Source: Candidatus Barnesiella excrementigallinarum
GTDB lineage: Bacteria; Bacteroidota; Bacteroidia; Bacteroidales; Barnesiellaceae
Direction: 5' to 3'
Assembly (NCBI GenBank): GCA_019114445.1
Contig: DXFL01000023.1
Location: 124,001 to 188,000, forward strand
DNA: 64,000 nucleotides
Part shown: one piece after another, positions 9,501 through 18,053 of the stretch
Numbering within the stretch: position 1 is the first letter of the stretch
Layout of the letters: every line of letters starts with the position of its first letter
Made by a program: the position numbers and the translations under genes
Notes under the pieces: model-generated
The model's database searches: none
Told to the model about the DNA's origin: nothing
Seen by the model: only the letters and a program-made list of their open reading frames with translations

Positions 9501-10508
9501 CATATATACCTCTTTGATACCGAAAAGTCCTCCTCGTATGGTCCCGGCCCACATATTGTCGTAATTATCCTTGTACAGACAGAAGACCGAACTGAACGGG
9601 AACGAATAGAGATCGCCGGGCACGTAACGGATATTGGAAAACGTATTGTCATCCATGTTCAAAATACTGATTCCCCCTCCATCAGTTGCAAGCCACAAAT
9701 AGCCGTCGCGCTCCTCCATATCGAGTATGACATCATTCGTCAACTCCGAATTCGACACATTATAATATTTTCGTTGGCGCCCATCTTGGGCATAGCGATA
9801 CAGACCTTTCCCGTAAGGCGACACCCACAAGTCGCCACGGCTGTCCACTTCGATCGACATAATTTCTTTCTCCCGACAAAAATCGGGACGCACGAGTTTC
9901 CCGCTTTGCCTATCGAGCAACCACAAACCGTTCCAGCGAGACGAAAGCACCCAATACTTCTCGCCCCACGGAACCATGTGATTAAAGAATGCCCGCGATC
10001 GCTCTGTGTCCCAGTGTACCGGCATTGTATCCATTACCGCCTGTGTATAATTCCATCGGTATATCATTCCCCTGCCGCCCAACAACAAGGCATCGTCGGT
10101 AAGACAATACGACATGGACTGCAAAATTTTTTCATCGAAATAGACACGCTCAAAATCATCGCTCTCCCGGCGATACCTGCACACACCCTTATTGGTCGAC
10201 ACCCATATATTGTGTTGTGCATCTTCGACAATAAAATAGACGAGGTTGCCCGGTAACGAATTAGGTGAATTGCTCATCGACGAATAATTCTTAAATTCGT
10301 AATTGTCGAATCGGCTCACGCCCGACTTTGTCCCTATCCAAAAAAAGCCGTTATGGTCGAGCATAATCGTGCGCACAAAATTTTGAGGGAGGCCGTCTTG
10401 CTGGGAAAGTTGTTTAAAATAGAAATTAGGCTCGGCTCCGGCAAACGCCGAAATCGAAACCAAACAGCTCCACAGCAAACTCATAATATATAAGAAACGT
10501 TTACTCAT
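6546..10508 (-). CDS. hybrid two-component system sensor/regulator (HTCS) of the PUL
   Basis: 1320 residues, the usual size of a Bacteroidetes HTCS. Order of domains: signal peptide (about 1-24); a periplasmic double propeller of Reg_prop repeats (WIGT, WVST, WAGT and similar motifs) to about 680; a Y_Y_Y domain (about 690-755); one membrane segment (about 762-783); HisKA with SHELRTP, phospho-His near 814; HATPase_c (NLLMNALKFSGEG); a receiver domain with VISDIMMPRMDG, phospho-Asp near 1111; and a C-terminal AraC-type HTH. HTCS proteins bind an oligosaccharide in the periplasm and activate the adjacent PUL. Here that is the unit starting 180 bp downstream on the same strand. All catalytic motifs look intact. 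Confidence 0.96.
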   Translation of the reverse strand: MSKRFLYIMSLLWSCLVSISAFAGAEPNFYFKQLSQQDGLPQNFVRTIMLDHNGFFWIGTKSGVSRFDNYEFKNYSSMSNSPNSLPGNLVYFIVEDAQHNIWVSTNKGVCRYRRESDDFERVYFDEKILQSMSYCLTDDALLLGGRGMIYRWNYTQAVMDTMPVHWDTERSRAFFNHMVPWGEKYWVLSSRWNGLWLLDRQSGKLVRPDFCREKEIMSIEVDSRGDLWVSPYGKGLYRYAQDGRQRKYYNVSNSELTNDVILDMEERDGYLWLATDGGGISILNMDDNTFSNIRYVPGDLYSFPFSSVFCLYKDNYDNMWAGTIRGGLFGIKEVYMRTYRDVSPGNRYGMSDKTVLCLYEDIDGIVWIGTDGGGLNRLNPSTNQFTHYPATYGGKVASITRYSDRELLIYLFTKGLFLFDKSTGQLRPFVFLDERRNEQIIRSGITVNVDCFDTDKIHLFADKIYTYNKRNASFSVVQVADTSRYYGAVQRFYSDKNISYLFGHNYILRLDNKRDEAFCILPLGYQYMVNAACCDDKGNFWIGTNKGLLYYNVKTHELNEIQTNMFGEVTAVSYSDNNIWLGADGMLFRYAIADGKFFIYGESDGAISNEYLHKSALVSRNGRDIYMGGVTGLLRIDESMNKAELPPSPLSVELSDVLLDGRSVMAEAEESGRTLRLSWNYTSLTLKTMVREKDIFRKKMFRFHIEGLSHSDIETYDYTLSLYSLPVGSYRILASCSTEDGSWSPPVAILQIEVVPPWWKSSWFIFIVVFVAVAICLLSIYYIIRKKDNRLKLEMKEQERKVYEDKVRFLINVSHELRTPLTLIYSPLKRLLRYPLSDDNLKSHLTQMFKQARRMRNIINMVLDMRRMEVGYEALHLQPHLLNEWVRSVVEDFVEEYQSKKIGLQFTPDEAIGEISFDKDKCEIVLSNLLMNALKFSGEGTTVRVSTELRENNVRISVKDEGIGLNDNDLKHIFTRFYQGDHRLSGNGIGLSYSKTLLELHGGEIGACNNDEKGATFWFELPLVDSGKEVMCAPGMYLNMVEYLDDGISESAVSEKDFPLHDYTILIVDDDQEIRSFIKDSFREVFKHIYTAEDGIEGLHIVHQYTPDLVISDIMMPRMDGFEFCRLLKSDLQVSHIPVILLTARDNPDSLSAGYKLGADFYLPKPFEDDMLLSIIRNLLWNREQIKNYYRNAAPVSIVPKEQAFSNADEQFLLKLNKVILDNLDSSELDVKYLTVEMGMSRASLYNKVKALTGLGVNDLINRIRIEQAMKLLVDTDLPISEVAERTGFSNSRYFSTCFKQVTSTTPREYREQRKTGVPA

Positions 10509-10969
10509 ATATAAAAGCAGATTCGGTATAAAGGAGCCCCCGCACGTTCGTACTGCAACGGTATACCGTAAACAACAAATTCCCCCAATATAAGGATAAG
10601 CAACTCTCTTTCAAATGTTTTTTCATGGTACTTCTTGCCTATTAATCAAACAACCGATCAGATCGTACCTATCTATGAGGTTGTCAATAAACAAAGTTAC
10701 AACTATTTCTCAATTTTTCGATAAGTTTCCGCCATTTTTATGCCTTTTATTAAAAAAAACTAAAACGAACGAAGAAATCCCCCTCTGACACCCCCTCCCC
10801 AAACGAGAAAAGGCGAATCTGCCGATATAAATGAAAATCGGAATCCACCGATCTCCCAAAGAGCAATTCTTTTGCAGAACCCCTATCGGCCGTTTATTCG
10901 ATTACTCCTGCCGATAATTCGCAAATTCTTCCTACCTTTGTATAAAACAAATCTGTAAAAACAATTTTT
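10509..10969. other. 461-bp intergenic region between divergent HTCS and DUF4286-ruvC genes
   Basis: A-T rich divergent control region with no convincing gene. A possible HTCS -7 box (TAACTTTG on the minus strand, 10692-10699) would give a leader of roughly 180 nt. The plus-strand promoter is listed separately. A C-rich patch at 10780-10800 has no clear role. No hairpin of terminator quality was found. Confidence 0.5.
10933..10940 (+). promoter_or_regulatory. putative -7 box of the DUF4286-ruvC unit
   Basis: TACCTTTG matches the Bacteroidetes TAnnTTTG consensus and lies 30 bp upstream of the DUF4286 ATG. That would give a short 5' leader of about 20-25 nt. No matching -33 TTTG is seen. Confidence 0.6.
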
Positions 10970-11278
10970 ATGATCGTATTCAATACCACATATCATGCCG
11001 ACAACGCCCGCAAGGAGGAGTTTATCGAATGGCTGAAAGCCGTCTATATCCCGGCCGTATTGGAACACGGTGCTTTGCAGGCCCCCCGGCTCACCCGCAT
11101 ATTTGCCGAAGACGAAAGCGAAGGGACAAGTCTGTCGCTCCAATTCAATTCGCCCGACACCGATACGTTGCAACGCTGGCACAGGGAGTGTGGCGAATCG
11201 CTTTTGGACGATATGCGGGAACGGTTCGGCAACCAAGTTTTAGGATTCAGTACGTTATTGGAAGTTATCGATCTGTAA
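10970..11278 (+). CDS. DUF4286 family small protein
   Basis: 102 residues, full length. The sequence (IVFNTTYHAD, EEFIEWLKAVYIPAV, SLSLQFNSPD, RFGNQVLGFSTLLEVI) matches the DUF4286 family, small proteins of unknown function in Bacteroidetes that resemble a ferredoxin-like alpha/beta fold. The stop codon is followed with no gap by the ruvC ATG, so the two are probably translationally coupled. The recurrent ruvC neighbourhood, recalled from other Bacteroidales, hints at a housekeeping role. Nothing in the sequence shows the reaction. Confidence 0.85.
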   Translation: MIVFNTTYHADNARKEEFIEWLKAVYIPAVLEHGALQAPRLTRIFAEDESEGTSLSLQFNSPDTDTLQRWHRECGESLLDDMRERFGNQVLGFSTLLEVIDL

Positions 11279-11866
11279 ATGGAGACCGAATACGATAGAA
11301 TCATTATCGGGATCGACCCCGGGACAAACGTCATGGGATACGGCGTGTTGCGCATTGTAAAAAACAAACCCGAGGTGTTGGCTTTGGGGGTGATCCAGTT
11401 GAACAAATTCGAGAGCCACTATTTGCGGCTGAGGCGTATTTTCGAACGGGTAACGGCCCTTATCGAACAATACCTGCCCGACGAGATGGCTATCGAGGCT
11501 CCTTTCTTCGGGAAAAATGTTCAATCTATGCTCAAACTCGGCCGGGCACAAGGTGTGGCTATGGCGGCGGCTTTGGCGCACGACATTCCCATTACCGAAT
11601 ATGCCCCGCTCAAAATAAAAATGGCCATTACCGGCAACGGCGGTGCTTCGAAAGAACAGGTTGCCGCCATGTTGCAGCGCATTCTGCATATCCCCGACGA
11701 AAATATGCTACCCCAGCTCGACGCTACCGACGGCCTCGCCGCCGCCCTTTGCCACTTCTACCAAACCAATCGGCCACAACTCGAAAAGAGTTACAACAGT
11801 TGGAAAGATTTTATCAATAAACACCCCGACAAGGTATCGACCGGAAAGCGTCCCACCAAGAAATAA
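11279..11866 (+). CDS. ruvC: crossover junction endodeoxyribonuclease RuvC
   Basis: 195 residues. RuvC resolves Holliday junctions together with RuvAB by nicking two opposed strands. The RNase H-like acidic tetrad is visible: D13 in GIDPGT, E73 in AIEAPFFG, and D148/D151 in [10 protein letters not shown], with the expected three-residue spacing of the last pair. The C-terminal extension (about 170-195) is basic, ending KRPTKK. The ATG at 11279 directly follows the TAA of the DUF4286 gene. No ruvA or ruvB lies nearby. Confidence 0.97.
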   Translation: METEYDRIIIGIDPGTNVMGYGVLRIVKNKPEVLALGVIQLNKFESHYLRLRRIFERVTALIEQYLPDEMAIEAPFFGKNVQSMLKLGRAQGVAMAAALAHDIPITEYAPLKIKMAITGNGGASKEQVAAMLQRILHIPDENMLPQLDATDGLAAALCHFYQTNRPQLEKSYNSWKDFINKHPDKVSTGKRPTKK

Positions 11867-12008
11867 AAGCTCCCCGCTCCCGTATTCTATCCACGTATCG
11901 GAGAAAATACAATCGTTTTCTCTGCCATTTTTCGTATAAAATAGAATATTTCACTGTTTTATCGCTACTAAACAATATATATTTCGAGAGGCAAAATAAC
12001 TATTATAG

Positions 12009-12176
12009 CTATATTTGTAGAATATAGGATGCGCCTCTGCAAAAAGCTCAAACAAGTTTGGCTTTATGCTTTCGACTTTCACTATATTTGTAAAATATAG
12101 GATGCGGTTCGGCATAGTAAAATCTGAAAATTGTGTTTTCAATTTTTCTCTGCTCTCACCTTTCGCTATATTTGTA
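12009..12176 (+). repeat. tandem promoter-bearing repeats upstream of metH
   Basis: The 11-mer CTATATTTGTA occurs at 12009, 12082 and 12166 (spacings 73 and 84 bp). After each of the first two comes a shared block (AATATAGGATGCG then TC-GCA), a copy-specific inverted repeat, and a second shared block (TGCTyTC..CTTTC) leading into the next copy. Copy 1 has arms AAAGC-CAAAC/GTTTG-GCTTT around 12042-12065. Copy 2 has AAAAT-TGAAAA/TTTTCA-ATTTT around 12118-12148. The arms differ in sequence but both pair. Each TATATTTG is a good -7 box, so this is a ladder of potential promoters or a mobile promoter-like repeat. Confidence 0.8.
12167..12174 (+). promoter_or_regulatory. metH-proximal -7 box
   Basis: TATATTTG, the third copy of the repeat, lies 28 bp before the metH ATG. 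If used, the 5' leader is only about 20 nt, leaving no room for a cobalamin or SAM riboswitch downstream of it. Confidence 0.65.
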
Positions 12177-12201
12177 CCATACATAGACAAGATATTCAAC
12201 T

Positions 12202-15200
12202 ATGCAGACATTGAAACAGATACTTGCCCGACGTATTCTCATTCTCGATGGAGCTATGGGAACCATGATACAACGCCACGGATTGAGCGAACAGGATTTC
12301 AGAGGTTCGCAATTTGCCAAATGGGCTGTTGAATTAAAAGGGAACAACGATCTCCTCTGCCTCACCGCTCCGCACATCATCGACGAAATACACCGTGCCT
12401 ACCTCGATGCCGGAGCCGACATCATCGAGACCAACAGTTTCAATGCCAACGCCATATCGATGGCCGACTATCAACTCGAAAACTACGTGAGGGAGATAAA
12501 CCTCGCCGCCGCCCGCATTGCACGCCGGGCGGCCGACGACTACTCGACCCCCGAAAAACCGCGTTTCGTGGCCGGATCGGTAGGCCCCACAAACAAGAGT
12601 TGCTCCATGTCGCCCGACGTGGAAAATCCCGCTTTACGCAGCCTCCACTTCGACACACTCGCCGCCGCCTATCGGGAACAAATGGCTGCCCTGATCGAAG
12701 GCGGAGTGGATATTTTGTTGGTCGAGACCATCTTCGACACGCTCAACGCCAAAGCGGCTCTCTTTGCCGCCCAACAAGTAGAGGAAGAGTATCGACGGGA
12801 GATCCCCGTCATGCTTTCGGTAACGGTTACCGAGAGCGGACGCACCCTTTCGGGGCAGACACTCGAAGCGTTCCTCACCGCAGTTTCGCACACGCCACTC
12901 CTCTCCGTAGGGCTAAATTGCTCGTTCGGTGCCCGCGACATGAAACCCTGGCTGCAACAACTGGCAACCATAGCCCCTTGCTACGTGAGTGCATATCCCA
13001 ATGCCGGACTGCCCAACCAATTGGGCGAGTACGACGAAACACCCCGCTCGATGGCCGTTCAAATCAAAGAGTTTATCGACGAAGGTTTGGTCAACATCGT
13101 AGGCGGTTGCTGCGGCACCACCCCCGAACACATCGCCTGTTACCCGGCTCTTGTTGCCGACGTTCCACCCCGGAAACCGGCCGACAAAGACCATAGGCTG
13201 CACATTTGCGGGCTCGACGACCTTGTGGTATCTCGCGAGAACAACTTCGTCAACATAGGCGAGCGTTGCAACGTGGCCGGCTCGCGCAAATTCCTGCGGC
13301 TCATTCACGAAAAGAACTACGCCGAGGCCCTCGATATTGCCCGCCGGCAAGTCGAAGCCGGAGCACAAGTAATCGACATCAATATGGACGATGCCATGCT
13401 CGACGCCCGCGACGAGATGGTCAACTTCCTGAATCTCATTGTCTCCGACCCCGACATCTACCGGGTACCCGTGATGATCGATTCCTCCAAATGGGAGGTT
13501 ATCTCGGCCGGGCTCAGATGTCTGCAAGGGAAAGCCATTGTCAACTCCATCAGTCTCAAAGAGGGCGAAACGACATTCCTCGACCATGCCCGCGAAATCA
13601 AACGCATGGGAGCCGCCGTGGTCGTCATGGCCTTCGACGAAAAGGGACAAGCCGACACCTACGAACGCAAAATCGAAGTCTGCGCCCGTGCCTATCGTCT
13701 GCTTACCGAGGTGGCCGGGATAGCCCCCGGCGACATCATCTTCGACCCCAACGTACTGGCCATTGCCACCGGTATCGACAGCCACGACAACTACGCGGTC
13801 GATTTTATCCGCGCTACGGCATGGATTCACGAAAACTTGCCGGGAGCCAAAGTGAGCGGCGGAGTAAGCAACCTCTCCTTCTCGTTCCGGGGCAACAACT
13901 ACATACGCGAGGCCATGCACGCCGTCTTCCTCTACCACGCCATTCGCAACGGGCTCGACATGGCCATTGTCAACCCGGCCACGGCTGTCACCTACGACGA
14001 GTTGCCTACCGAGGCGCTTACTCTCATCGAAGATGTGGTACTGAACCGACGTCCCGACGCCACCGAACGCCTCATCGACTTTGCCGCCCGACACCGGAAA
14101 GAGGCCGGGAACAAAGAGGCCGGCTCCGAAAACGACAGGCTCAACCTGCCGGTAGCCGACCGCCTGCGGCAAGCCCTTGTCAAAGGCATAGCCACTCACC
14201 TCGATAACGACCTTGCCGAAGCTGTCGCACAATACGGATCGGCCGTCGCAGTTATCGAACAGCCCCTCATGGAGGGCATGAACCGGGTGGGACAACTTTT
14301 CGGCGAAGGGAAAATGTTCCTTCCCCAAGTGGTCAAGAGCGCACGCACCATGAAACAGGCCGTAGCCATTTTGCAACCGCTTATCGAACAGGAAAATGCC
14401 CGTTCGGGCGAGACCTCCCGACGGGGGAAATTTATCGTCGCCACCGTCAAAGGCGATGTACACGACATCGGGAAAAATATCGTTTCGGTCATTCTCGCCT
14501 GCAACAATTTCGAAGTCATCGACCTCGGCGTAATGGTTCCCGCCGAACAAATCGTCGAGCGGGCTATCGCCGAGCAAGCCGATTTCGTAGGACTGAGCGG
14601 ACTCATCACCCCTTCGCTCGAAGAGATGTGTCATGTCGTAACCGAAATGGAGAAAGCCGGGCTGCACATTCCCGTCATCATCGGGGGAGCTACCACCTCG
14701 CGGCTTCACACGGCCGTAAAAATTGCACCGTGTTACAGCGGGCCGGTCATCCACGCCGGCGATGCCTCGCAAAACCCCATTATCGCCGCCCAACTGCTCA
14801 ACCCCCAAACACGCGACAATTTCATCGGCAGCATACAGGCCGAGCAAGAGGCTCTGCGCAACTCGCTGAAACCAACCGACTTCATTCCCCTTGCCGAAGC
14901 CGAACAACGCGCCCCGGCCATCGACTGGGCTTCCTACACTTCGCCCCGGCCCCGACAATTGGGACGGCACACCGTTACACCCACGATTCGGGAGATTCGA
15001 CCCTTCATCAACTGGCGGGCATTTTTCGCGCTATGGAAAATCGGTGCCAAATACGCCGCCATAACCGAGGTACAAGGATGCGACCACTGCAAGGCATCGT
15101 GGCTGGCCGCATTTCCTACGGCCGAACGAGGCAAAGCGGCCGAAGCCATGCAACTCTACAAAGAGGCCAACAGGCTACTCGATACCCTCGAACGCGAAAA

Positions 15201-15885
15201 CAACGATTCGCCGCAAGCCGTATATCTGCTCGCCGAAGCGGTTGCCTGCAACAACATCATACGTCTGCGGCTTCCCGACGGCAACTTCGACATTCCTTGC
15301 TTGCGGCAGCAAGTGCGCAAACCCGAAGCCGACGCCCGTTATTGCGCCCTGAGCGACTTTATCCGGCCCGAACACGACGGAAAGCCCGACTATGCCGGGC
15401 TGTTCGCCACCTCAGTCGGGAGCGAGATACAACGACGTATCGAAGGGCTGAAACTCGAAGGCGACGACTACAACGCCCTCCTGCTGCAATCGTTGGCCGA
15501 CCGCCTCGCCGAAGCGGCTGCCGAATGGCTGCACCTGAAAATCCGTCGCGAATTCTGGGGTTATGCCCCCGACGAACACGAAAACGACATACCGGCCATC
15601 TTATCGGGACAATACCGGGGCATACGCCCGGCAGTAGGCTACCCATCACTACCCGACCACTCGCTCTTTTTCGACTGGGACAAAGTGCTGAATTTTGCCC
15701 AAATAGAAATCGGCCTCACCGAAAACGGGGCCATGACACCCAATGCCTCTGTCGCCGGATTGTACATTGCGCACCCCGATGCCCGTTATTTCCACATCGG
15801 CCACATTGCCCCCGACCAACGGGAGCGATATGCCAGCCAACGGGGAATCGCCCCCGCCGAAACGGCAAAATGGCTCTCGGTATAG
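12202..15885 (+). CDS. metH: cobalamin-dependent methionine synthase
   Basis: 1227 residues, the full four-module enzyme that methylates homocysteine using 5-methyltetrahydrofolate and B12. The homocysteine/zinc module is about 1-325: the first zinc Cys lies in LNCSFGARD and the Cys pair in [11 protein letters not shown]. The pterin-binding module spans about 345-610 ([24 protein letters not shown]). The B12 module spans about 650-880, with the cobalt-ligand motif DVHDIGK at H754. The C-terminal AdoMet-activation module runs about 890-1220. No module is missing, so no separate reactivation protein is needed. The ATG at 12202 fits the -7 box at 12167-12174. It is a single-gene unit; the next gene begins 140 bp later. 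Confidence 0.98.
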   Translation: MQTLKQILARRILILDGAMGTMIQRHGLSEQDFRGSQFAKWAVELKGNNDLLCLTAPHIIDEIHRAYLDAGADIIETNSFNANAISMADYQLENYVREINLAAARIARRAADDYSTPEKPRFVAGSVGPTNKSCSMSPDVENPALRSLHFDTLAAAYREQMAALIEGGVDILLVETIFDTLNAKAALFAAQQVEEEYRREIPVMLSVTVTESGRTLSGQTLEAFLTAVSHTPLLSVGLNCSFGARDMKPWLQQLATIAPCYVSAYPNAGLPNQLGEYDETPRSMAVQIKEFIDEGLVNIVGGCCGTTPEHIACYPALVADVPPRKPADKDHRLHICGLDDLVVSRENNFVNIGERCNVAGSRKFLRLIHEKNYAEALDIARRQVEAGAQVIDINMDDAMLDARDEMVNFLNLIVSDPDIYRVPVMIDSSKWEVISAGLRCLQGKAIVNSISLKEGETTFLDHAREIKRMGAAVVVMAFDEKGQADTYERKIEVCARAYRLLTEVAGIAPGDIIFDPNVLAIATGIDSHDNYAVDFIRATAWIHENLPGAKVSGGVSNLSFSFRGNNYIREAMHAVFLYHAIRNGLDMAIVNPATAVTYDELPTEALTLIEDVVLNRRPDATERLIDFAARHRKEAGNKEAGSENDRLNLPVADRLRQALVKGIATHLDNDLAEAVAQYGSAVAVIEQPLMEGMNRVGQLFGEGKMFLPQVVKSARTMKQAVAILQPLIEQENARSGETSRRGKFIVATVKGDVHDIGKNIVSVILACNNFEVIDLGVMVPAEQIVERAIAEQADFVGLSGLITPSLEEMCHVVTEMEKAGLHIPVIIGGATTSRLHTAVKIAPCYSGPVIHAGDASQNPIIAAQLLNPQTRDNFIGSIQAEQEALRNSLKPTDFIPLAEAEQRAPAIDWASYTSPRPRQLGRHTVTPTIREIRPFINWRAFFALWKIGAKYAAITEVQGCDHCKASWLAAFPTAERGKAAEAMQLYKEANRLLDTLERENNDSPQAVYLLAEAVACNNIIRLRLPDGNFDIPCLRQQVRKPEADARYCALSDFIRPEHDGKPDYAGLFATSVGSEIQRRIEGLKLEGDDYNALLLQSLADRLAEAAAEWLHLKIRREFWGYAPDEHENDIPAILSGQYRGIRPAVGYPSLPDHSLFFDWDKVLNFAQIEIGLTENGAMTPNASVAGLYIAHPDARYFHIGHIAPDQRERYASQRGIAPAETAKWLSV

Positions 15886-16025
15886 GTATCTCTTCGGGAG
15901 AGAACTTTCGTCCTGCAAAGGGCGGCACGGCAAAACGGCAACACAGTAAAACAAAAAGGCGAGTGAACAAAAACACCGATCGATTGTTCTGATAGCATAG
16001 ACTAACACAGACAATCGATTCAACC

Positions 16026-17219
16026 ATGTCACTACGCATCACACTCCTGCTGTCGCTTTTTTTTGTCGTTTTCGGCCGACTATCGGCACAACCCGACATC
16101 CACCAACTAATCGACCGGCTTGCCTCGGCTCAAAATTACCGGGCCTCCTTTTCCTATACGGTGACACTACCGCTTACCGACTCGGAAGTGGAATATCGAG
16201 CCGAGTTGTCCTATGCCCGAAATTCCACAGACACCCTCGGAGGATACAGCTACCGTATCGACTATAAAGCCGAGAACGACACCTGCCCGTATCGCAACTT
16301 CGTGGACTACGACCACGGAAATTATTTCCGTTTCGACCGCTCTCGGCTGCGGGAATACCATTATAGCGACAATCCCGACACCTTTGTCCCGCAGGGGAAC
16401 AATCCCGGCGTGCATCGATCGGGGCTTTTCGTGGAACTGCTTCCCGCCGAAATCGCCCGACAGCTACAAACATTCGGGACGAAAACCGACTGCCTCGTGC
16501 AGTTCTTCCCCGACACGCTCGTACAAGAGCGAACGTGCCACGCAGTATTTATAGCCGACTCGCTCAAAGGCGAAGCTATACGCACCATTCTATACACATT
16601 CGACCCCGAAAACGGAATGCCCCTCTATCGCGAAACCGAAAACAATCCGGGTCATTTGGGAGCGCAAACCGTCGTCGTAAGATACGAAACGAGCGAGCCC
16701 GGAAATCCGTTTCCTCAGGGGTACTTTGGCGAACAACAACTGTTGCGCGACTACGGCGAAATCTTTTTCCTCTTTCGTGAGGGCACTTACGCCGCCACCG
16801 ACCGCACCGGGCAGAAAAATCCGCCATTCTCCTTAAAATGGGGCGAGAGCCGTTTCTCCTCGGAACAACTGGACGGGCAAAATGCCCTGCTCCTCTTCCT
16901 CGACGATCAAGGCGAATTTTGTAACCGGGTTCGGCAAATAGCCGACTCCATAGCCCTGCAAGAAAATATTACTCCGGTGCTCCTCTACGTCGGGCAGAAA
17001 ACCGAAGAGAGTAATACCCGTTCGGGAGCTATCGTCCTCGAAAATGCCCGGAAAACAGCCGGGGAGTATGGCGTAACCGGATACCCTACCCTCTTCCTGC
17101 TCGACCCGCAAGGAGTTATCCGCTTGGTAAAAATAGGGTATTCGCCCTACCTATCGGACGAAATTCTGCTCTCCCTCCGAAAAATCGAAGACGAAAGAGA
17201 ATTACAATCGCAATACTAA
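16026..17219 (+). CDS. secreted protein with LolA-like N-terminal region and degenerate thioredoxin-like C-terminal domain
   Basis: 397 residues. A signal peptide (about 1-21, ending RLSAQ) is followed by about 230 residues resembling the lipoprotein-carrier (LolA/LolB-like) fold: long beta-strands, DYDHGNYFRFDRSRL, and a GYFGEQQLLRDYGEIF stretch. The last about 130 residues look thioredoxin-like, with a GVTGYPTLFLLDPQG segment carrying the cis-Pro near residue 354. Where TlpA/ResA proteins carry CxxC there is only one cysteine, C299 in EFCNRV. The fold assignment is by pattern and moderate. It is 21 bp upstream of tpx, so a link to thiol stress is possible. A classic disulfide reductase activity is unlikely. 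Confidence 0.65.
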   Translation: MSLRITLLLSLFFVVFGRLSAQPDIHQLIDRLASAQNYRASFSYTVTLPLTDSEVEYRAELSYARNSTDTLGGYSYRIDYKAENDTCPYRNFVDYDHGNYFRFDRSRLREYHYSDNPDTFVPQGNNPGVHRSGLFVELLPAEIARQLQTFGTKTDCLVQFFPDTLVQERTCHAVFIADSLKGEAIRTILYTFDPENGMPLYRETENNPGHLGAQTVVVRYETSEPGNPFPQGYFGEQQLLRDYGEIFFLFREGTYAATDRTGQKNPPFSLKWGESRFSSEQLDGQNALLLFLDDQGEFCNRVRQIADSIALQENITPVLLYVGQKTEESNTRSGAIVLENARKTAGEYGVTGYPTLFLLDPQGVIRLVKIGYSPYLSDEILLSLRKIEDERELQSQY

Positions 17220-17240
17220 TTCACTAAAAAAATAATTCAA

Positions 17241-17741
17241 ATGGAAACAACAGCTTTCAAAGGAATGCCCGTACACACCTACGGGAAATTACCCCAAGCA
17301 GGGAGTAAAGCCCCTTGCTTCACCCTCACACGGTCGGACTTGACCGAACTTTATTGCCACGACCTGAAAGGGAAACGGATGGTGATGAATATCTTCCCCA
17401 GCCACGACACGGCGGTTTGCGCCACCTCGGTTCGCAAATTCAACGAATTGGCCGCCTCGCTCGACAACACGGTAGTCCTCGCCATCTCCGAAGACCTGCC
17501 CTTTGCCCAATCGCGCTTCTGCACCACCGAGGGAATCAAAAACCTCATTGCCGCCTCGGCTTTCCGTTCGCCGCAATTCGGCAAAGACTATGGCGTGGAG
17601 ATAATCGACGGACCATTGGCCGGACTATTGGCCCGTGCGGTCGTGGTCATCGACGAAAACCAAAAGGTAATTTACGCCGAACTCGTACCCGAAATTACCC
17701 ACGAACCCGATTACAAAGCAGCCTTAGAGGCTCTGAAATAA
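17241..17741 (+). CDS. tpx: thiol peroxidase (atypical 2-Cys peroxiredoxin)
   Basis: 166 residues, the standard Tpx length. It reduces hydrogen and organic peroxides using thioredoxin. The peroxidatic Cys is C60 in [12 protein letters not shown], and the resolving Cys is C94 in SRFC, the 34-residue spacing typical of Tpx. It probably shares a transcript with the thioredoxin-like gene 21 bp upstream. A strong terminator follows. Confidence 0.97.
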   Translation: METTAFKGMPVHTYGKLPQAGSKAPCFTLTRSDLTELYCHDLKGKRMVMNIFPSHDTAVCATSVRKFNELAASLDNTVVLAISEDLPFAQSRFCTTEGIKNLIAASAFRSPQFGKDYGVEIIDGPLAGLLARAVVVIDENQKVIYAELVPEITHEPDYKAALEALK

Positions 17742-18053
17742 CAGCCTCCTCCCCCTCCGAATCAATCGTCCCTTTGCCCAACCGCAAAGGGGCGATTTTC
17801 ATATCACATAAACACTTGTAAAAAAAAAGACTTATAGGTACAAATTCGATATAGACCCATTTAAACGCACCCCCCAACCAGAACATAAATTTTGTAACAA
17901 AAAAAATATTACCCAAAAAAAGAACAAAAATTTGAAAATTGGCCGATAAAAAAATTTTTTTCTTCATATTCTCTATGAATATAGCATATTTTTATACATC
18001 GATTATCATAATTATGCAATTCATCTATTTACTTAACGTATAACTACTTAATT
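17742..18053. other. 312-bp intergenic region before the giant T9SS protein
   Basis: After the tpx terminator the sequence is strongly A-T rich with many A-runs (17820-17960). No convincing -7/-33 pair or coding sequence is visible, although a promoter for the gene at 18054 must lie here. Confidence 0.4.
17765..17800 (+). terminator. intrinsic terminator after tpx
   Basis: A 13-bp stem (17765-17777 with 17784-17796, one G-T wobble) has a six-base loop, followed by a short T-run. It closes the tpx unit. Confidence 0.85.

Larger units (their letters stand above)
11867..12201. other. 335-bp intergenic region between ruvC and metH
   Basis: The first 140 bp are A-T rich with no clear hairpin terminator after ruvC. 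The rest is occupied by the promoter-like repeats described separately. An 82-codon minus-strand reading frame across the repeats is best explained by the repeat sequence itself. Confidence 0.6.

Noticed and set aside
11951-12199. 82-codon minus-strand frame upstream of metH
   Set aside because: It runs through the promoter-like repeats, so its partial internal similarity is explained by the DNA repeat rather than by a protein.
12913-14970. 685-codon open frame on the minus strand inside metH
   Set aside because: It is antisense to a complete, motif-bearing metH gene. The frame stays open because metH rarely uses codons whose complements are stops. The translation shows no family.
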